Source: JAVBOV01 sp031550205
GTDB taxonomy: Bacteria > Pseudomonadota > Alphaproteobacteria > RF32 > CAG-239
Length of the DNA stretch: 32,297 bases
Direction of reading: 5' to 3'
Assembly: GCA_031550205.1 (NCBI GenBank)
Contig: JAVBOV010000066.1
Span: 1-32,297, forward strand
The position numbers and the translations under genes were made by a program. Within the stretch, counting starts at the first letter, position 1. Each line of letters starts with the position of its first letter. Positions 1 to 5,896 of this stretch are shown here, piece after piece. The notes under the pieces were generated by a model that searched no databases, had not been told where the DNA came from, and worked only from the letters and a program-made list of their open reading frames with translations.

Positions 1-324
1 AATGTTTTCTTTCACAATTGCTTCAAGCTTGTTCAAGTCGTCCGGAGAAAGGTCTTTAAGAGCATCTGTGAGTTTTTTTTCAACTTGTACAGCGCTGAAA
101 AGCATTTCCTTACACAAATCAAATTTTGATTTTGGAGTTGATTTCTCTGAGGCCGGATCTGATTTTCGGGGAGATAAAAGTGAAAGGAAAAAAACAAATG
201 TTACAACCACGGCAGAAAGCCCGAAAGCCGGTGCCAGAGGAGTACCTTGTCCAAATACAAACAGTGCAACCCATAATGCTGCAGCAACGATAACAAGAAG
301 TAAGCGCCAATGAATCTTTTTCAT
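1..324 (-). CDS. Small inner-membrane protein, partial (3' end outside window)
   Basis: Read leftward from the ATG at 322-324, this frame stays open for 108 codons to the window edge, so the stop and C-terminus are missing. The protein starts MKKIHWRLLLVIVAAALW. It has two hydrophobic stretches, about residues 7-26 and 33-52, and then a polar, Lys/Glu-rich cytoplasmic-looking tail that contains LTDALKDLSPDDLNKLEAIV. I do not recognise a family. An overlapping plus-strand frame at 2-313 is compositionally poor and is taken to be its antisense shadow. There is no Shine-Dalgarno. The start is preceded by an AT-rich leader ending AAATTATG, like several other unknown genes here, and TTAGACAAAATATAA lies further upstream. 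Confidence 0.7.
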   Translation of the reverse strand, partial: MKKIHWRLLLVIVAAALWVALFVFGQGTPLAPAFGLSAVVVTFVFFLSLLSPRKSDPASEKSTPKSKFDLCKEMLFSAVQVEKKLTDALKDLSPDDLNKLEAIVKENI

Positions 325-434
325 AATTTTTTTATATTTAATTTAACAATAATTTCATTTCAGATTTGCTTTTATTATATTTTGTCTAAGTTTGCAACAA
401 AAAATTTTGGTTTGATATTGGAATTTTAGCAATA

Positions 435-465
435 TGTCATTCCCAGCTTGACTGGGAATCCAGGT
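435..465 (+). repeat. Family B palindromic repeat, left arm flanking the GIY-YIG gene
   Basis: The unit starts TGTCATTCCCAG and ends ATCCAGGT. It folds as TTCCCAG-CTTGA-CTGGGAA. Its inverse at 773-803 matches at 29 of 31 positions. The two differences change one stem base pair from G-C to A-T, so each arm keeps its own hairpin. Confidence 0.9.
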
Positions 466-484
466 TAAATTAGTATCTATATTT

Positions 485-772
485 ATGAAAAAGATGTATG
501 TTTACATAATTACTAATGAGAGAAATGGAACATTATATATTGGTGTGACAAGTGATTTAGTTCGCAGAATTTATGAACATAAAGAAAAAATATTTGAAGG
601 TTTCTCTTCAAAGTATTGTTTGGATAAGTTAGTTTATTATGAAATATTTGAAGATGAGGAAAATGCTATAAATAGGGAAACTGTTCTAAAGAGGTGGAAT
701 AGAAATTGGAAGAAAGATCTGATTGAAGGGTTTAATCCTGAGTGGAAAGATCTGTATAAGGATATTTTATAG
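485..772 (+). CDS. Single-domain GIY-YIG endonuclease
   Basis: This 95-residue protein is essentially one GIY-YIG nuclease domain of the UvrC-N/UPF0213-like class. The GIY-YIG signature is split as Y5-V6-Y7 and L17-Y18-I19-G20. The catalytic Arg/His helix follows (RRIYEHK, R27-H32), and the metal-binding Glu is expected at E65 in NRETVLKRW. No DNA-binding domain is fused. The gene lies between two inverted family B repeats: the left arm ends 19 nt before the ATG, and the right arm starts one base after the TAG stop. No Shine-Dalgarno is visible. In other family B pairs in this window a 23-24 nt linker occupies this position, so the gene looks like cargo of, or the source of, the repeat element (inference). 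Cellular substrate is unknown. Confidence 0.88.
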   Translation: MKKMYVYIITNERNGTLYIGVTSDLVRRIYEHKEKIFEGFSSKYCLDKLVYYEIFEDEENAINRETVLKRWNRNWKKDLIEGFNPEWKDLYKDIL

Positions 773-803
773 ACCTGGATTCCCAATCAAGTTGGGAATG
801 ACA
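773..803 (-). repeat. Family B palindromic repeat, right arm flanking the GIY-YIG gene
   Basis: This is the inverse copy of 435-465. It begins ACCTGGAT directly after the GIY-YIG stop codon and ends AATGACA. Its internal hairpin is TTCCCAA-TCAAG-TTGGGAA. Confidence 0.9.
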
Positions 804-830
804 GTGAGCAGTAGTTTTTAAGGAGGTTTT

Positions 831-1352
831 ATGTCGGAAAAGATTTATCAGCCTACTTCGCTTAGTTGTCTTTTGTGCGGGAAGGATAATCCTTTTTCGC
901 TGAAAGTTAAGTGGGTTAATAATTATGAGAAAAATCAGGTGGAAACAACGGTGGTGATTCCGCATGAATTTTGTTCCTTTAAGGGAACGACGCATGGCGG
1001 GATTGTGGCGGCGCTTCTTGATGAAACTGCCGGCAGAGCGATTATGCTGGGCAATAATTTTGACCATTTGATGGTGACGATGAAGCTGGAAACAACATAT
1101 AAAAGACCGACGCCGACCGGCGTGCCGGTTAAGATTATCGGCCGGGTGGTTAAAGATTCCGGCACCCGCGCCACGGTTGAGGGCGAAATGATTTTGCCCG
1201 ACGGAAGCATTTGCGCCACCTGCAACGCCCTTTTGTTTAAGATTCCGGACAGCGTTAAAAACGGCTGGGATGATGCGGAAATGAAGGCATGGAACGCTTC
1301 TAAGCCAGACCAGGAAACGGCCGATTTGGAGCGTAAGAAATTTTTGGGGTAA
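831..1352 (+). CDS. PaaI-like acyl-CoA thioesterase, hotdog fold
   Basis: This 173-residue protein carries the PaaI/YdiI-type hotdog signature HGGIVAALLDETAGRA (residues 55-70). The conserved His-Gly-Gly and the Asp at 64 belong to the family's active site. The N-terminus has a CLLCGKDNP motif, common in this subgroup. These enzymes hydrolyse acyl-CoA thioesters in the cytosol, and the exact acyl group cannot be read from sequence. A strong AAGGAGG lies 6 nt before the ATG and fixes the start. The next gene, MazG-like, follows after 70 nt in the same direction with a family A repeat between them, so the two may be co-transcribed. Confidence 0.85.
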   Translation: MSEKIYQPTSLSCLLCGKDNPFSLKVKWVNNYEKNQVETTVVIPHEFCSFKGTTHGGIVAALLDETAGRAIMLGNNFDHLMVTMKLETTYKRPTPTGVPVKIIGRVVKDSGTRATVEGEMILPDGSICATCNALLFKIPDSVKNGWDDAEMKAWNASKPDQETADLERKKFLG

Positions 1353-1354
1353 AT

Positions 1355-1404
1355 ATGGATGGTTGGTTTGACCCCACCCGACCTCCCCTTAAAAGGGGAG
1401 GGAA
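1355..1404 (+). repeat. Family A palindromic repeat with core ATGGATGG
   Basis: The core ATGGATGGTTGGTTTGACC runs into CCCACCC and then the palindrome CCTCCCCTT-AA-AAGGGGAGG (1382-1401). It follows the thioesterase stop directly. Confidence 0.85.
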
Positions 1405-1422
1405 GATGATAAGGAGCGATAA

Positions 1423-1707
1423 ATGGAGATTTTAAAAGAACATACGGAGCAGCTTAAGGTTGTTTTGGCAAAATATGGAAAAGAAAATCAGGTGATGATT
1501 GCGGTTGAGGAGATGGCCGAGCTTTCAAAAGAGCTTTTGAAAAACATTAACCGCGACAAAAAAAACGAGCAGGAAATTGTGGAAGAAGTGGCCGATGTTT
1601 ATATTTTGCTGGAACAGATTAAGCGGATTTATAACATCTCCGAAGAACAGCTTTCTAAGAGTGCGGCAGAAAAATACTACAGGTGGCAAAAGCGCTTGTT
1701 TAGTTAA
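1423..1707 (+). CDS. MazG-like nucleotide pyrophosphohydrolase
   Basis: This 94-residue, all-alpha protein matches the MazG/dUTPase-like NTP-PPase pattern. A first helix carries AVEEMAELSKELLK (about residues 27-40), and a second carries EEVADVYILLEQI (about 54-66). These supply the EExxE and ExxD acidic residues that bind Mg2+ in this superfamily. Members convert (d)NTPs to the monophosphate plus pyrophosphate, often to clear non-canonical nucleotides. The preferred nucleotide here is unknown. An AAGGAG sits 7 nt before the ATG. The gene is downstream of the thioesterase gene and separated from it by a family A repeat. Confidence 0.8.
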   Translation: MEILKEHTEQLKVVLAKYGKENQVMIAVEEMAELSKELLKNINRDKKNEQEIVEEVADVYILLEQIKRIYNISEEQLSKSAAEKYYRWQKRLFS

Positions 1708-1762
1708 GATTAGAATCTCTTTTTTTTGAGAAAGATTTTTAAATAGATTTTTTTGTTGATTA

Positions 1763-1832
1763 AACCCACCCTAACCCTCCCTTAAAATTAAGGGAGGGAA
1801 AAGAGGGAGGACTCCCTTAAAATTAAAGGAGG
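1763..1832 (+). repeat. Tandem family A palindromes
   Basis: A full unit (AAACCCACCC followed by CCCTCCCTTAAAATTAAGGGAGGG) is followed by a second palindrome (ACTCCCTTAAAATTAAAGGAGGG). It lies between the convergent MazG-like and YcaC-like genes and could also act as a terminator. Confidence 0.8.
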
Positions 1833-1851
1833 GAGATTTTGAGGGTTTATT

Positions 1852-2529
1852 TTATTTATTTTTAAGCTTATCTAATTTGGTCTCATGACCTTTGACCTGG
1901 ACGTCTTGGGCTTTGGTGTAGCTTTCCATTAAGCAGCGGTAGTTGGGGACGATGTGGTCGACCATGATGTCTGCAAAGTCAAAAGCATCTGCCCTGTTCC
2001 AGGTGCTCATGATTTCAGCCAAAACGGCGTAGGTGTCTATGGGCATGCAGCCGGCTTGAGTCACTCTGGCCATGGTGATGTCTGTGGCCATTTTGCTCCA
2101 GTTGCCGGAGGCGTCGATTACGCAGAAAACTTTGTATCCGGCCTCTATGGCGCTTAAGGCCGGAAAAGCCATGCAGACGCTGGTTAAGGTGCCGGCAATT
2201 ATCAGCGTTTTGCGTTTGGTCTTTTTAATGGCCTCTATCCATTTTGGGTTGTCCCAGGCGTTAATTTGGCCGGTGCGGGGAATGTAAACGGCCTTGGGGT
2301 TATATTGGTGAACTTCAGGGATTAAGGGGCCGTTGGGGCCGTCGGGAACAGAGGCAGTGGTGAAGGTGGGGATATTTGCCAAGGCGGCAACCTTTGTAAG
2401 CGCGGTTACATTATGGCGCAGGGTTAGAGTATCCATATCCTTAACCAGTTGAAACAACCCGCTTTGGTGATCTATGAGAAGCATTACTGCGTCACTCGGG
2501 TCAATCATCCATTTGTTTTTATCTACCAT
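1852..2529 (-). CDS. YcaC-like hydrolase of the isochorismatase superfamily
   Basis: This 225-residue cysteine hydrolase aligns along its length with E. coli YcaC as I recall it. Shared blocks are AVMLLIDHQSGL (nucleophile-activating D20), GPNGPLIPE, GQINAWDNPKW, LIIAGTLTSVCMAFPALSAIEAG (catalytic C119) and DHIVPNYRCLMESY near the end. The superfamily hydrolyses small amides or related substrates, and YcaC's own substrate is not established. The C-terminus is about 15 residues longer than YcaC and Lys-rich. AGGAGG lies 4 nt before the ATG. The upstream region carries the terminator of the next leftward gene, so it is probably transcribed alone. Confidence 0.85.
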   Translation of the reverse strand: MVDKNKWMIDPSDAVMLLIDHQSGLFQLVKDMDTLTLRHNVTALTKVAALANIPTFTTASVPDGPNGPLIPEVHQYNPKAVYIPRTGQINAWDNPKWIEAIKKTKRKTLIIAGTLTSVCMAFPALSAIEAGYKVFCVIDASGNWSKMATDITMARVTQAGCMPIDTYAVLAEIMSTWNRADAFDFADIMVDHIVPNYRCLMESYTKAQDVQVKGHETKLDKLKNK

Positions 2530-2619
2530 ATGTCCTCCTAATAAATGTTGTTTGCGAGGTTGATGTAATGGTTATTTGCACAATATCAATGCATATAAAG
2601 TTATATGCTTCTGATTTAT

Positions 2620-2651
2620 GCAAAAACCCGCCGATTAGGGCGGGTTTTTGC
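2620..2651 (-). terminator. Intrinsic terminator of the NADAR gene
   Basis: A perfect 13-bp stem (GCAAAAACCCGCC with GGCGGGTTTTTGC) has a 6-nt loop. On the minus strand it lies just past the stop at 2654. Confidence 0.8.
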
Positions 2652-2653
2652 TT

Positions 2654-3115
2654 TTAAAGATTAGACCTTATCTCCATAAGGAGTTTTCCCAATTTGTTTT
2701 CACCGACACCGTTGCAGACGCCCCAATAGACATCTCCCCAAGTGTTGCCTTCTTCCAAGATTGCATCTTCTGTGTTTTTAAGCATTTTGCCAAGTTCGGG
2801 GTGATTGTAAAATTTTTGCTCATTGAAGTTTTTCATAAGCTCATCTTTTACTTGGTTCCAATCAGGGCGAACCTGATCTTTTTTATCTTCCCAATACTTT
2901 TTGGATTCAAAAGGACTCATAGCGGCAATAAGTTTTCTTACTTCCGAGTTGAGACTTTTGGCTGCTTGGTAGGCATTTTCAGTGCAATCATAGCAAATTC
3001 CTTCAAATTCTATGGAGATTTTGTGAGGATATTTGTCTCCTTCCTTATTTTTGTAAGGGTAGAAATTTGAGAGGAAGCGGCTTTCCGGTAATGTGAATGT
3101 TTCAACTTTTTTCAT
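2654..3115 (-). CDS. NADAR domain protein (YbiA-like N-glycosidase family)
   Basis: At 153 residues this is a single NADAR domain. The family pattern is visible in order: RFLSNFYPY near the N-terminus, ENAYQAAKS in the middle, SPFESKKYWEDK and VRPDWNQVKDELM, KFYNHPELGKMLKNTEDAILEEGN, and WGDVYWGVCNGVGENKLGKLLMEIR at the end. Known members cleave N-glycosidic bonds: YbiA acts on early riboflavin intermediates, and others remove ADP-ribose from nucleic acids. Nothing nearby (no DarT-like toxin, no rib genes) says which applies. There is no Shine-Dalgarno. The AT-rich leader ending AAATTATG resembles that of the gene at 23848-24234. Confidence 0.85.
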   Translation of the reverse strand: MKKVETFTLPESRFLSNFYPYKNKEGDKYPHKISIEFEGICYDCTENAYQAAKSLNSEVRKLIAAMSPFESKKYWEDKKDQVRPDWNQVKDELMKNFNEQKFYNHPELGKMLKNTEDAILEEGNTWGDVYWGVCNGVGENKLGKLLMEIRSNL

Positions 3116-3180
3116 AATTTTATATTTTAATGGTTTTTATAATATATACAAATCTATATTTTGCAGATTTTAATATAGCA
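3116..3180 (-). promoter_or_regulatory. AT-rich promoter/leader of the NADAR gene
   Basis: On the minus strand the sequence runs TATATTATAAAAACCATTAA and then AAATTATG. It aligns over about 38 nt with the region in front of the 24234 gene, sharing CAAAATATA, TATATTAT and AACCATTAAAA. A -10-like TATTAT is present, with no SD. Confidence 0.45.
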
Positions 3181-3210
3181 TGGAATCGGGGGGTTTGCTA
3201 GGCTTGAATT

Positions 3211-3309
3211 GTTAAATTTTTGTTACAAGGATATGGATGGTTTGTTTGACCCCACCCACCTCCCCTTAAAAGGGGAGGAGATGCTTACGTGCCCTTGATG
3301 AGGGAGGGA
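3211..3309 (+). repeat. Family A repeat with an extra upstream block
   Basis: The 318-nt gene-free stretch 3116-3433 holds this repeat. GTTAAATTTTTGTTACA (3211-3227, also at 23637-23653) is followed by ATATGGATGGTTTGTTTGACC, CCCACCC, the palindrome CCTCCCCTTAAAAGGGGAGG, and a degenerate second half ending AGGGAGGGAG. Confidence 0.75.
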
Positions 3310-3398
3310 GAATTGAGGTATACTTGAGGCTATATAACCTATTATTATCCACCGGGGGGTTTATATACTAAAAAAGAGTGATTTTTGAGGGTGATTTG

Positions 3399-3407
3399 TG
3401 CTATAAT
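3399..3407 (+). promoter_or_regulatory. Extended -10 promoter for the short peptide gene
   Basis: TG-C-TATAAT at 3399-3407 is a consensus extended -10 element, 26 nt before the ATG at 3434. No clear -35 is visible, as expected for this promoter type. Confidence 0.55.
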
Positions 3408-3433
3408 GATAGATGTGTGAGAGGAGAAAAAAA

Positions 3434-3619
3434 ATGGATTTATTAAATTCAAGCGTATCTCGGAGTACGGCAAAGACGTATCAATCGGCCAATATTGCGG
3501 CGGTTAAGACCCAAAACGAGATGACTCAGGCATTGGTTGATATGATTACCGAAAATGTGGATGCAGCCAAGGCAATTTCTGCATCTGATAAGGGACAAAA
3601 GGTTGATGTGAGCATATAA
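3434..3619 (+). CDS. Short hypothetical protein (YjfB-like pattern, weak)
   Basis: This encodes 61 residues starting MDLLNSSVSRSTAKTYQSAN. The start is chosen because GAGGAG sits about 8 nt before this ATG; the upstream in-frame ATG at 3413 has no SD. The centre, AAVKTQNEMTQALVDMI, is a predicted amphipathic helix. The overall look (short, polar N-terminus, one helix with Gln/Met/Leu heptads) weakly resembles the putative motility protein family of YjfB. I would not rely on that. There is no signal peptide or membrane segment. It has its own extended -10 promoter and its own terminator. Confidence 0.55.
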   Translation: MDLLNSSVSRSTAKTYQSANIAAVKTQNEMTQALVDMITENVDAAKAISASDKGQKVDVSI

Positions 3620-3624
3620 GGCAA

Positions 3625-3654
3625 GATTTCTCACTCTAAAGAGTTCGAAATGAC
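3625..3654 (+). repeat. Degenerate solo family B repeat
   Basis: The stretch from GATTTCTCACTC to GTTCGAAATGAC keeps the GATT...AATGAC ends of family B. It lies between the short gene and its terminator. Confidence 0.5.
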
Positions 3655-3660
3655 AAAAGA

Positions 3661-3686
3661 CCACTCGTAATACGGGTGGTTTTTTA
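3661..3686 (+). terminator. Intrinsic terminator of the short peptide gene
   Basis: The 8-bp stem CCACTCGT/ACGGGTGG includes one G-T pair, has a 3-nt loop and is followed by a T run. Confidence 0.75.
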
Positions 3687-3764
3687 GGGAAAATTTATAT
3701 GTAGAATATTATCAAAAAATTTGTTGAATATAGATATAAAGTTGATAGATTTTTAGCAACTAAC

Positions 3765-3776
3765 ATATTATTAACC
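3765..3776 (+). promoter_or_regulatory. ATATTATTAACC promoter-like motif
   Basis: This 12-mer is identical to one in front of the 24234 gene (minus strand, 24254-24265). The distance to the start codon is similar, 17 nt here and 19 nt there. It may be a -10 element with a very short leader. Confidence 0.4.
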
Positions 3777-3793
3777 TTATAATTTTAACTTTT

Positions 3794-4219
3794 ATGATTA
3801 AACTACAAATAAATCGAAGCTTGTTTGTTTTTGTTTGCTTAACATTGTTGGCATTTGAAAGCTACTGGGTATTCAAATCTCCGGTTGGCCAGGGAAGCGT
3901 TTATATGACATCGGCATGGCTTTTTATATCGATAGTCTCTTCTATTTGGGCAGTTAAAAGTGCCGTAAACTGCGGAAAGACCTGGTTATACAATTTCTGG
4001 ATACCTTTGTCTTTCAGGGTTGGAAACTGGGTATTTTTGAGCCATTGGCTGATAAGCGAAAATTTGGCATTAGAAAGCTCTTTGTGGTTTTATATCCTGT
4101 ATGTTGCAATTGCAGGGTTTATAGGATGTGCATTGACAACTGTTTTTTGGTTGTGGGCAAAGTATATTGAAACTGTTTTTATTGACACCATGCTTTGCAA
4201 ACAAGTGGAAAAGGTTTGA
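3794..4219 (+). CDS. Small four-helix membrane protein, unknown
   Basis: This is a 141-residue integral membrane protein. Four hydrophobic segments lie at about residues 9-27, 39-57, 66-86 and 96-123. It is rich in Trp and aromatic residues (for example TTVFWLWAKYIETVF). There is no signal peptide, no charged catalytic motif and no family that I recognise. The Cys residues at about 60 and 113 are not in a metal-binding arrangement. It lacks an SD. The neighbour at 4337-4807 has a similar size and helix count and ends in a nearly identical terminator, so the two may be distant paralogues, although their sequences show little obvious identity. Confidence 0.65.
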   Translation: MIKLQINRSLFVFVCLTLLAFESYWVFKSPVGQGSVYMTSAWLFISIVSSIWAVKSAVNCGKTWLYNFWIPLSFRVGNWVFLSHWLISENLALESSLWFYILYVAIAGFIGCALTTVFWLWAKYIETVFIDTMLCKQVEKV

Positions 4220-4226
4220 AAAAAAA

Positions 4227-4254
4227 ACGGAGCTTTGATAAGCTCCGTTTTTTT
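4227..4254 (+). terminator. Intrinsic terminator (copy 1 of a duplicated hairpin)
   Basis: ACGGAGCTT-TGAT-AAGCTCCGT is followed by seven T. The hairpin is identical to 4861-4882. Confidence 0.85.
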
Positions 4255-4336
4255 GTTTATTGCTTGATTTTTTTGTACAAAAGTGCTAAAGTGCAGGTAA
4301 TTACTTATTATTTATTAAATTATAAATCTTAAAATT

Positions 4337-4807
4337 ATGAAACTTATATTGAATCAAATGGCATTTTTTGTGGTGTTTATGGCACTGCTTTTGTTAGAAA
4401 TCGGCTTAATTGCTCTTTTTGCCTGGCGTTTTAATTTCACCGACCTGTGGGCTCTTGCTCCGATATATGTGTTTTTGGGATTTTCTTTACTGTTGTCTGC
4501 GATTAGAATTATATTCGATATGGCGGGAAACTATTTTAAGACAAGACTGCAACTGCTCTTGACAATTATTAGAACGCTGAGTTTGGCGGCAATTATTGCA
4601 GCTGCGGTATATGTGCAAACCAGTTGGCTGATTGGCATTGCCGTTGTAGTCATCGGTTGCATATTGGGCATTTCTTTGGCTTTTTTCTATACTGAATGGA
4701 GTATGAAAATTTACTTTATGGTTCAGGAGAAAAAGGCAAAGAGAAGAGATGATGAGCTTTTTAAAAGGCATAAGGCAGAGGTTGACGGAGCATTGCGCTT
4801 GATATAG
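4337..4807 (+). CDS. Small four-helix membrane protein, unknown
   Basis: This 156-residue membrane protein has hydrophobic segments at about residues 8-30, 40-60, 73-93 and 97-118. A basic cytoplasmic tail follows (QEKKAKRRDDELFKRHKAEV). The positive charges place the C-terminus inside. I recognise no family. The start ATG at 4337 is preceded by an AT-rich leader ending AAAATTATG with no SD. The gene is preceded by the terminator of its upstream neighbour, so it has its own promoter. It is followed by a family B repeat and a terminator identical to its neighbour's. Confidence 0.65.
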   Translation: MKLILNQMAFFVVFMALLLLEIGLIALFAWRFNFTDLWALAPIYVFLGFSLLLSAIRIIFDMAGNYFKTRLQLLLTIIRTLSLAAIIAAAVYVQTSWLIGIAVVVIGCILGISLAFFYTEWSMKIYFMVQEKKAKRRDDELFKRHKAEVDGALRLI

Positions 4808-4847
4808 CCGAGATTCTCACGGTTTGCTCAGCAAACCTCAGAATGAC
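4807..4847 (+). repeat. Solo family B repeat
   Basis: GCCGAGATTCTCACGG leads into a hairpin GGTTTGCTCAGCAAACC and ends CAGAATGAC. It sits between the stop codon and the terminator of the membrane-protein gene. Confidence 0.75.
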
Positions 4848-4860
4848 TATTAATAAAAAA

Positions 4861-4890
4861 ACGGAGCTTTGATAAGCTCCGTTTTTTTTG
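4861..4890 (+). terminator. Intrinsic terminator (copy 2 of a duplicated hairpin)
   Basis: ACGGAGCTT-TGAT-AAGCTCCGT is followed by eight T. Stem and loop are identical to 4227-4248. Confidence 0.85.
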
Positions 4891-4956
4891 TGTTATTAGC
4901 AAAGTGGTTTAAGTTCTTTACAGAGACGAAACGTTGGGGTTAGCTTCCTTTTTAAT

Positions 4957-4991
4957 GGATTGCTTCGGGGCAGACGCCCTCTCGCAATGAC
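4957..4991 (+). repeat. Solo family B repeat
   Basis: It starts GGATTGCTTCGGGGC and ends CTCGCAATGAC, the common BTTGC-type form. It lies just downstream of the lexA stop (lexA is on the opposite strand). Confidence 0.8.
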
Positions 4992-5001
4992 ACCATTATG
5001 G

Positions 5002-5643
5002 TTAATGGTAGGTTCTTAAGAGGCCGATTAGGATGCCTTGGACTCTTACTTCGCCGTTGTTGTAGATTTGGGTTTGGTGGTCTGAGTTTTTGGGGATTAG
5101 ATAAATTTTATCTTTTTGTTTTTTAAACTCTTTTAACGTTGCGGTTTCCTCATTAACCAGTGCAACCACGATGTCGCCGTTGTTGGCGATATCTTGGCGT
5201 TTGATGACCACGGTGTCGCCGTCTAAAATTCCGGCTTCAACCATAGAATCGCCGTCGATGGTCAGAGAATAATAGTCGCCGCGGCCAAGCATGGCTTCCG
5301 GCACAAAGACTTTTTCCTGCTCATCGGCAATGGCATCTATCGGCGTGCCGGCGGCAATTTTGCCGTAAAGAGGAATCGCTGTGAAGCCATCCTTGGCTTT
5401 CTCTTCTTCAACAATGGCGCTGGGCTTATGTTTGGGCAGTTTCAAAACCTCAAGCGCGCGGGCCTTGTGCGGCATTTTTCTGATGAAGCCGCGCTCTTCC
5501 AAAGCCTCTATCAGTGCGTGAATGCCCGATTTTGATTTTAAGCCGACGGCTTCTTTCATTTCCTCAAAGGAAGGGCTGCCGCCGGTTTCTTTGATGGACT
5601 GGTTGATGAAAAGAAGCAGTTTATATTGTTTTGGTGTTAACAT
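5002..5643 (-). CDS. lexA: LexA, SOS repressor and autoprotease
   Basis: This 213-residue LexA represses SOS genes and self-cleaves when RecA filaments form. The N-terminal winged HTH covers about residues 1-65 (KQYKLLLFINQSIKETGGSP, then SKSGIHALIEALEERGFIRK). The cleavage site is A98-G99 in YGKIAAGTPID. The catalytic pair is S133 (DGDSMVEAG) and K171 (ATLKEF). I start it at the ATG on 5643 (MLTPKQYK), with GGAG about 8 nt upstream. A longer in-frame reading to 5727 only translates repeat DNA. An SOS box overlaps its promoter at 5748-5762, implying autoregulation. A nested family A/B repeat occupies its leader. Confidence 0.95.
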   Translation of the reverse strand: MLTPKQYKLLLFINQSIKETGGSPSFEEMKEAVGLKSKSGIHALIEALEERGFIRKMPHKARALEVLKLPKHKPSAIVEEEKAKDGFTAIPLYGKIAAGTPIDAIADEQEKVFVPEAMLGRGDYYSLTIDGDSMVEAGILDGDTVVIKRQDIANNGDIVVALVNEETATLKEFKKQKDKIYLIPKNSDHQTQIYNNGEVRVQGILIGLLRTYH

Positions 5644-5670
5644 GAGAGTTCTCCACTTTATATAAAAATA

Positions 5671-5732
5671 GCTGAGATTGCTGACCCCCTCCAACTCCCC
5701 CTTGAAAGGGGGAGAGGAAAAGAGCAATGACG
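5671..5732 (-). repeat. Family A palindrome nested in a family B repeat, in the lexA leader
   Basis: The outer halves GCTGAGATTGC (5671-5681) and GCAATGACG (5724-5732) match the ends of the family B copy at 5843-5876. Between them lies a family A unit with CTCCCCCTTGAAAGGGGGAG. It sits between the lexA promoter and start codon, so it should be part of the lexA mRNA leader. Confidence 0.7.
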
Positions 5733-5747
5733 TTTAAAATTAATATC

Positions 5748-5787
5748 GTTCTATAAATGTTCTAGCGTATTTTTTTAACCTTGTCAA
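5748..5787 (-). promoter_or_regulatory. lexA promoter with SOS box GTTC-N7-GTTC
   Basis: GTTC (5748-5751), seven bases and GTTC (5759-5762) match the known alphaproteobacterial LexA operator exactly. On the minus strand TTGACA (5782-5787), a 17-nt spacer and TAGAAC (5759-5764) form a sigma70-type promoter whose -10 overlaps the operator. LexA binding would block polymerase. Confidence 0.88.
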
Positions 5788-5842
5788 TAATAAAAGCTTG
5801 AAAAAAACAAATGCTGGTTTATAGTTGGGCAAGAAGTAATTT

Positions 5843-5876
5843 GCCGAGATTGCGACGCTTCGCTCGCAATGACATT
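5843..5876 (+). repeat. Solo family B repeat upstream of lysS
   Basis: GCCGAGATTGC, then GACGCTTCGCTC, then GCAATGACATT. It lies 20 nt before the lysS start. Confidence 0.8.
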
Positions 5877-5896
5877 AAAAAAAATGGAAAAGAAAA

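Noticed and set aside
2..313. Plus-strand open frame of 103 codons at the left edge
   Set aside because: The opposite strand gives a coherent two-TM protein with a start at 324. The plus frame is Ser/Thr-rich antisense sequence without a start signal.
485..772. Homing endonuclease in an intron or intein
   Set aside because: No interrupted host gene surrounds it. The flanks are palindromic repeats in intergenic DNA.
5644..5727. 28-codon N-terminal extension of LexA
   Set aside because: It translates the nested family A/B repeat. The HTH starts right after ATG 5643, which has its own SD.
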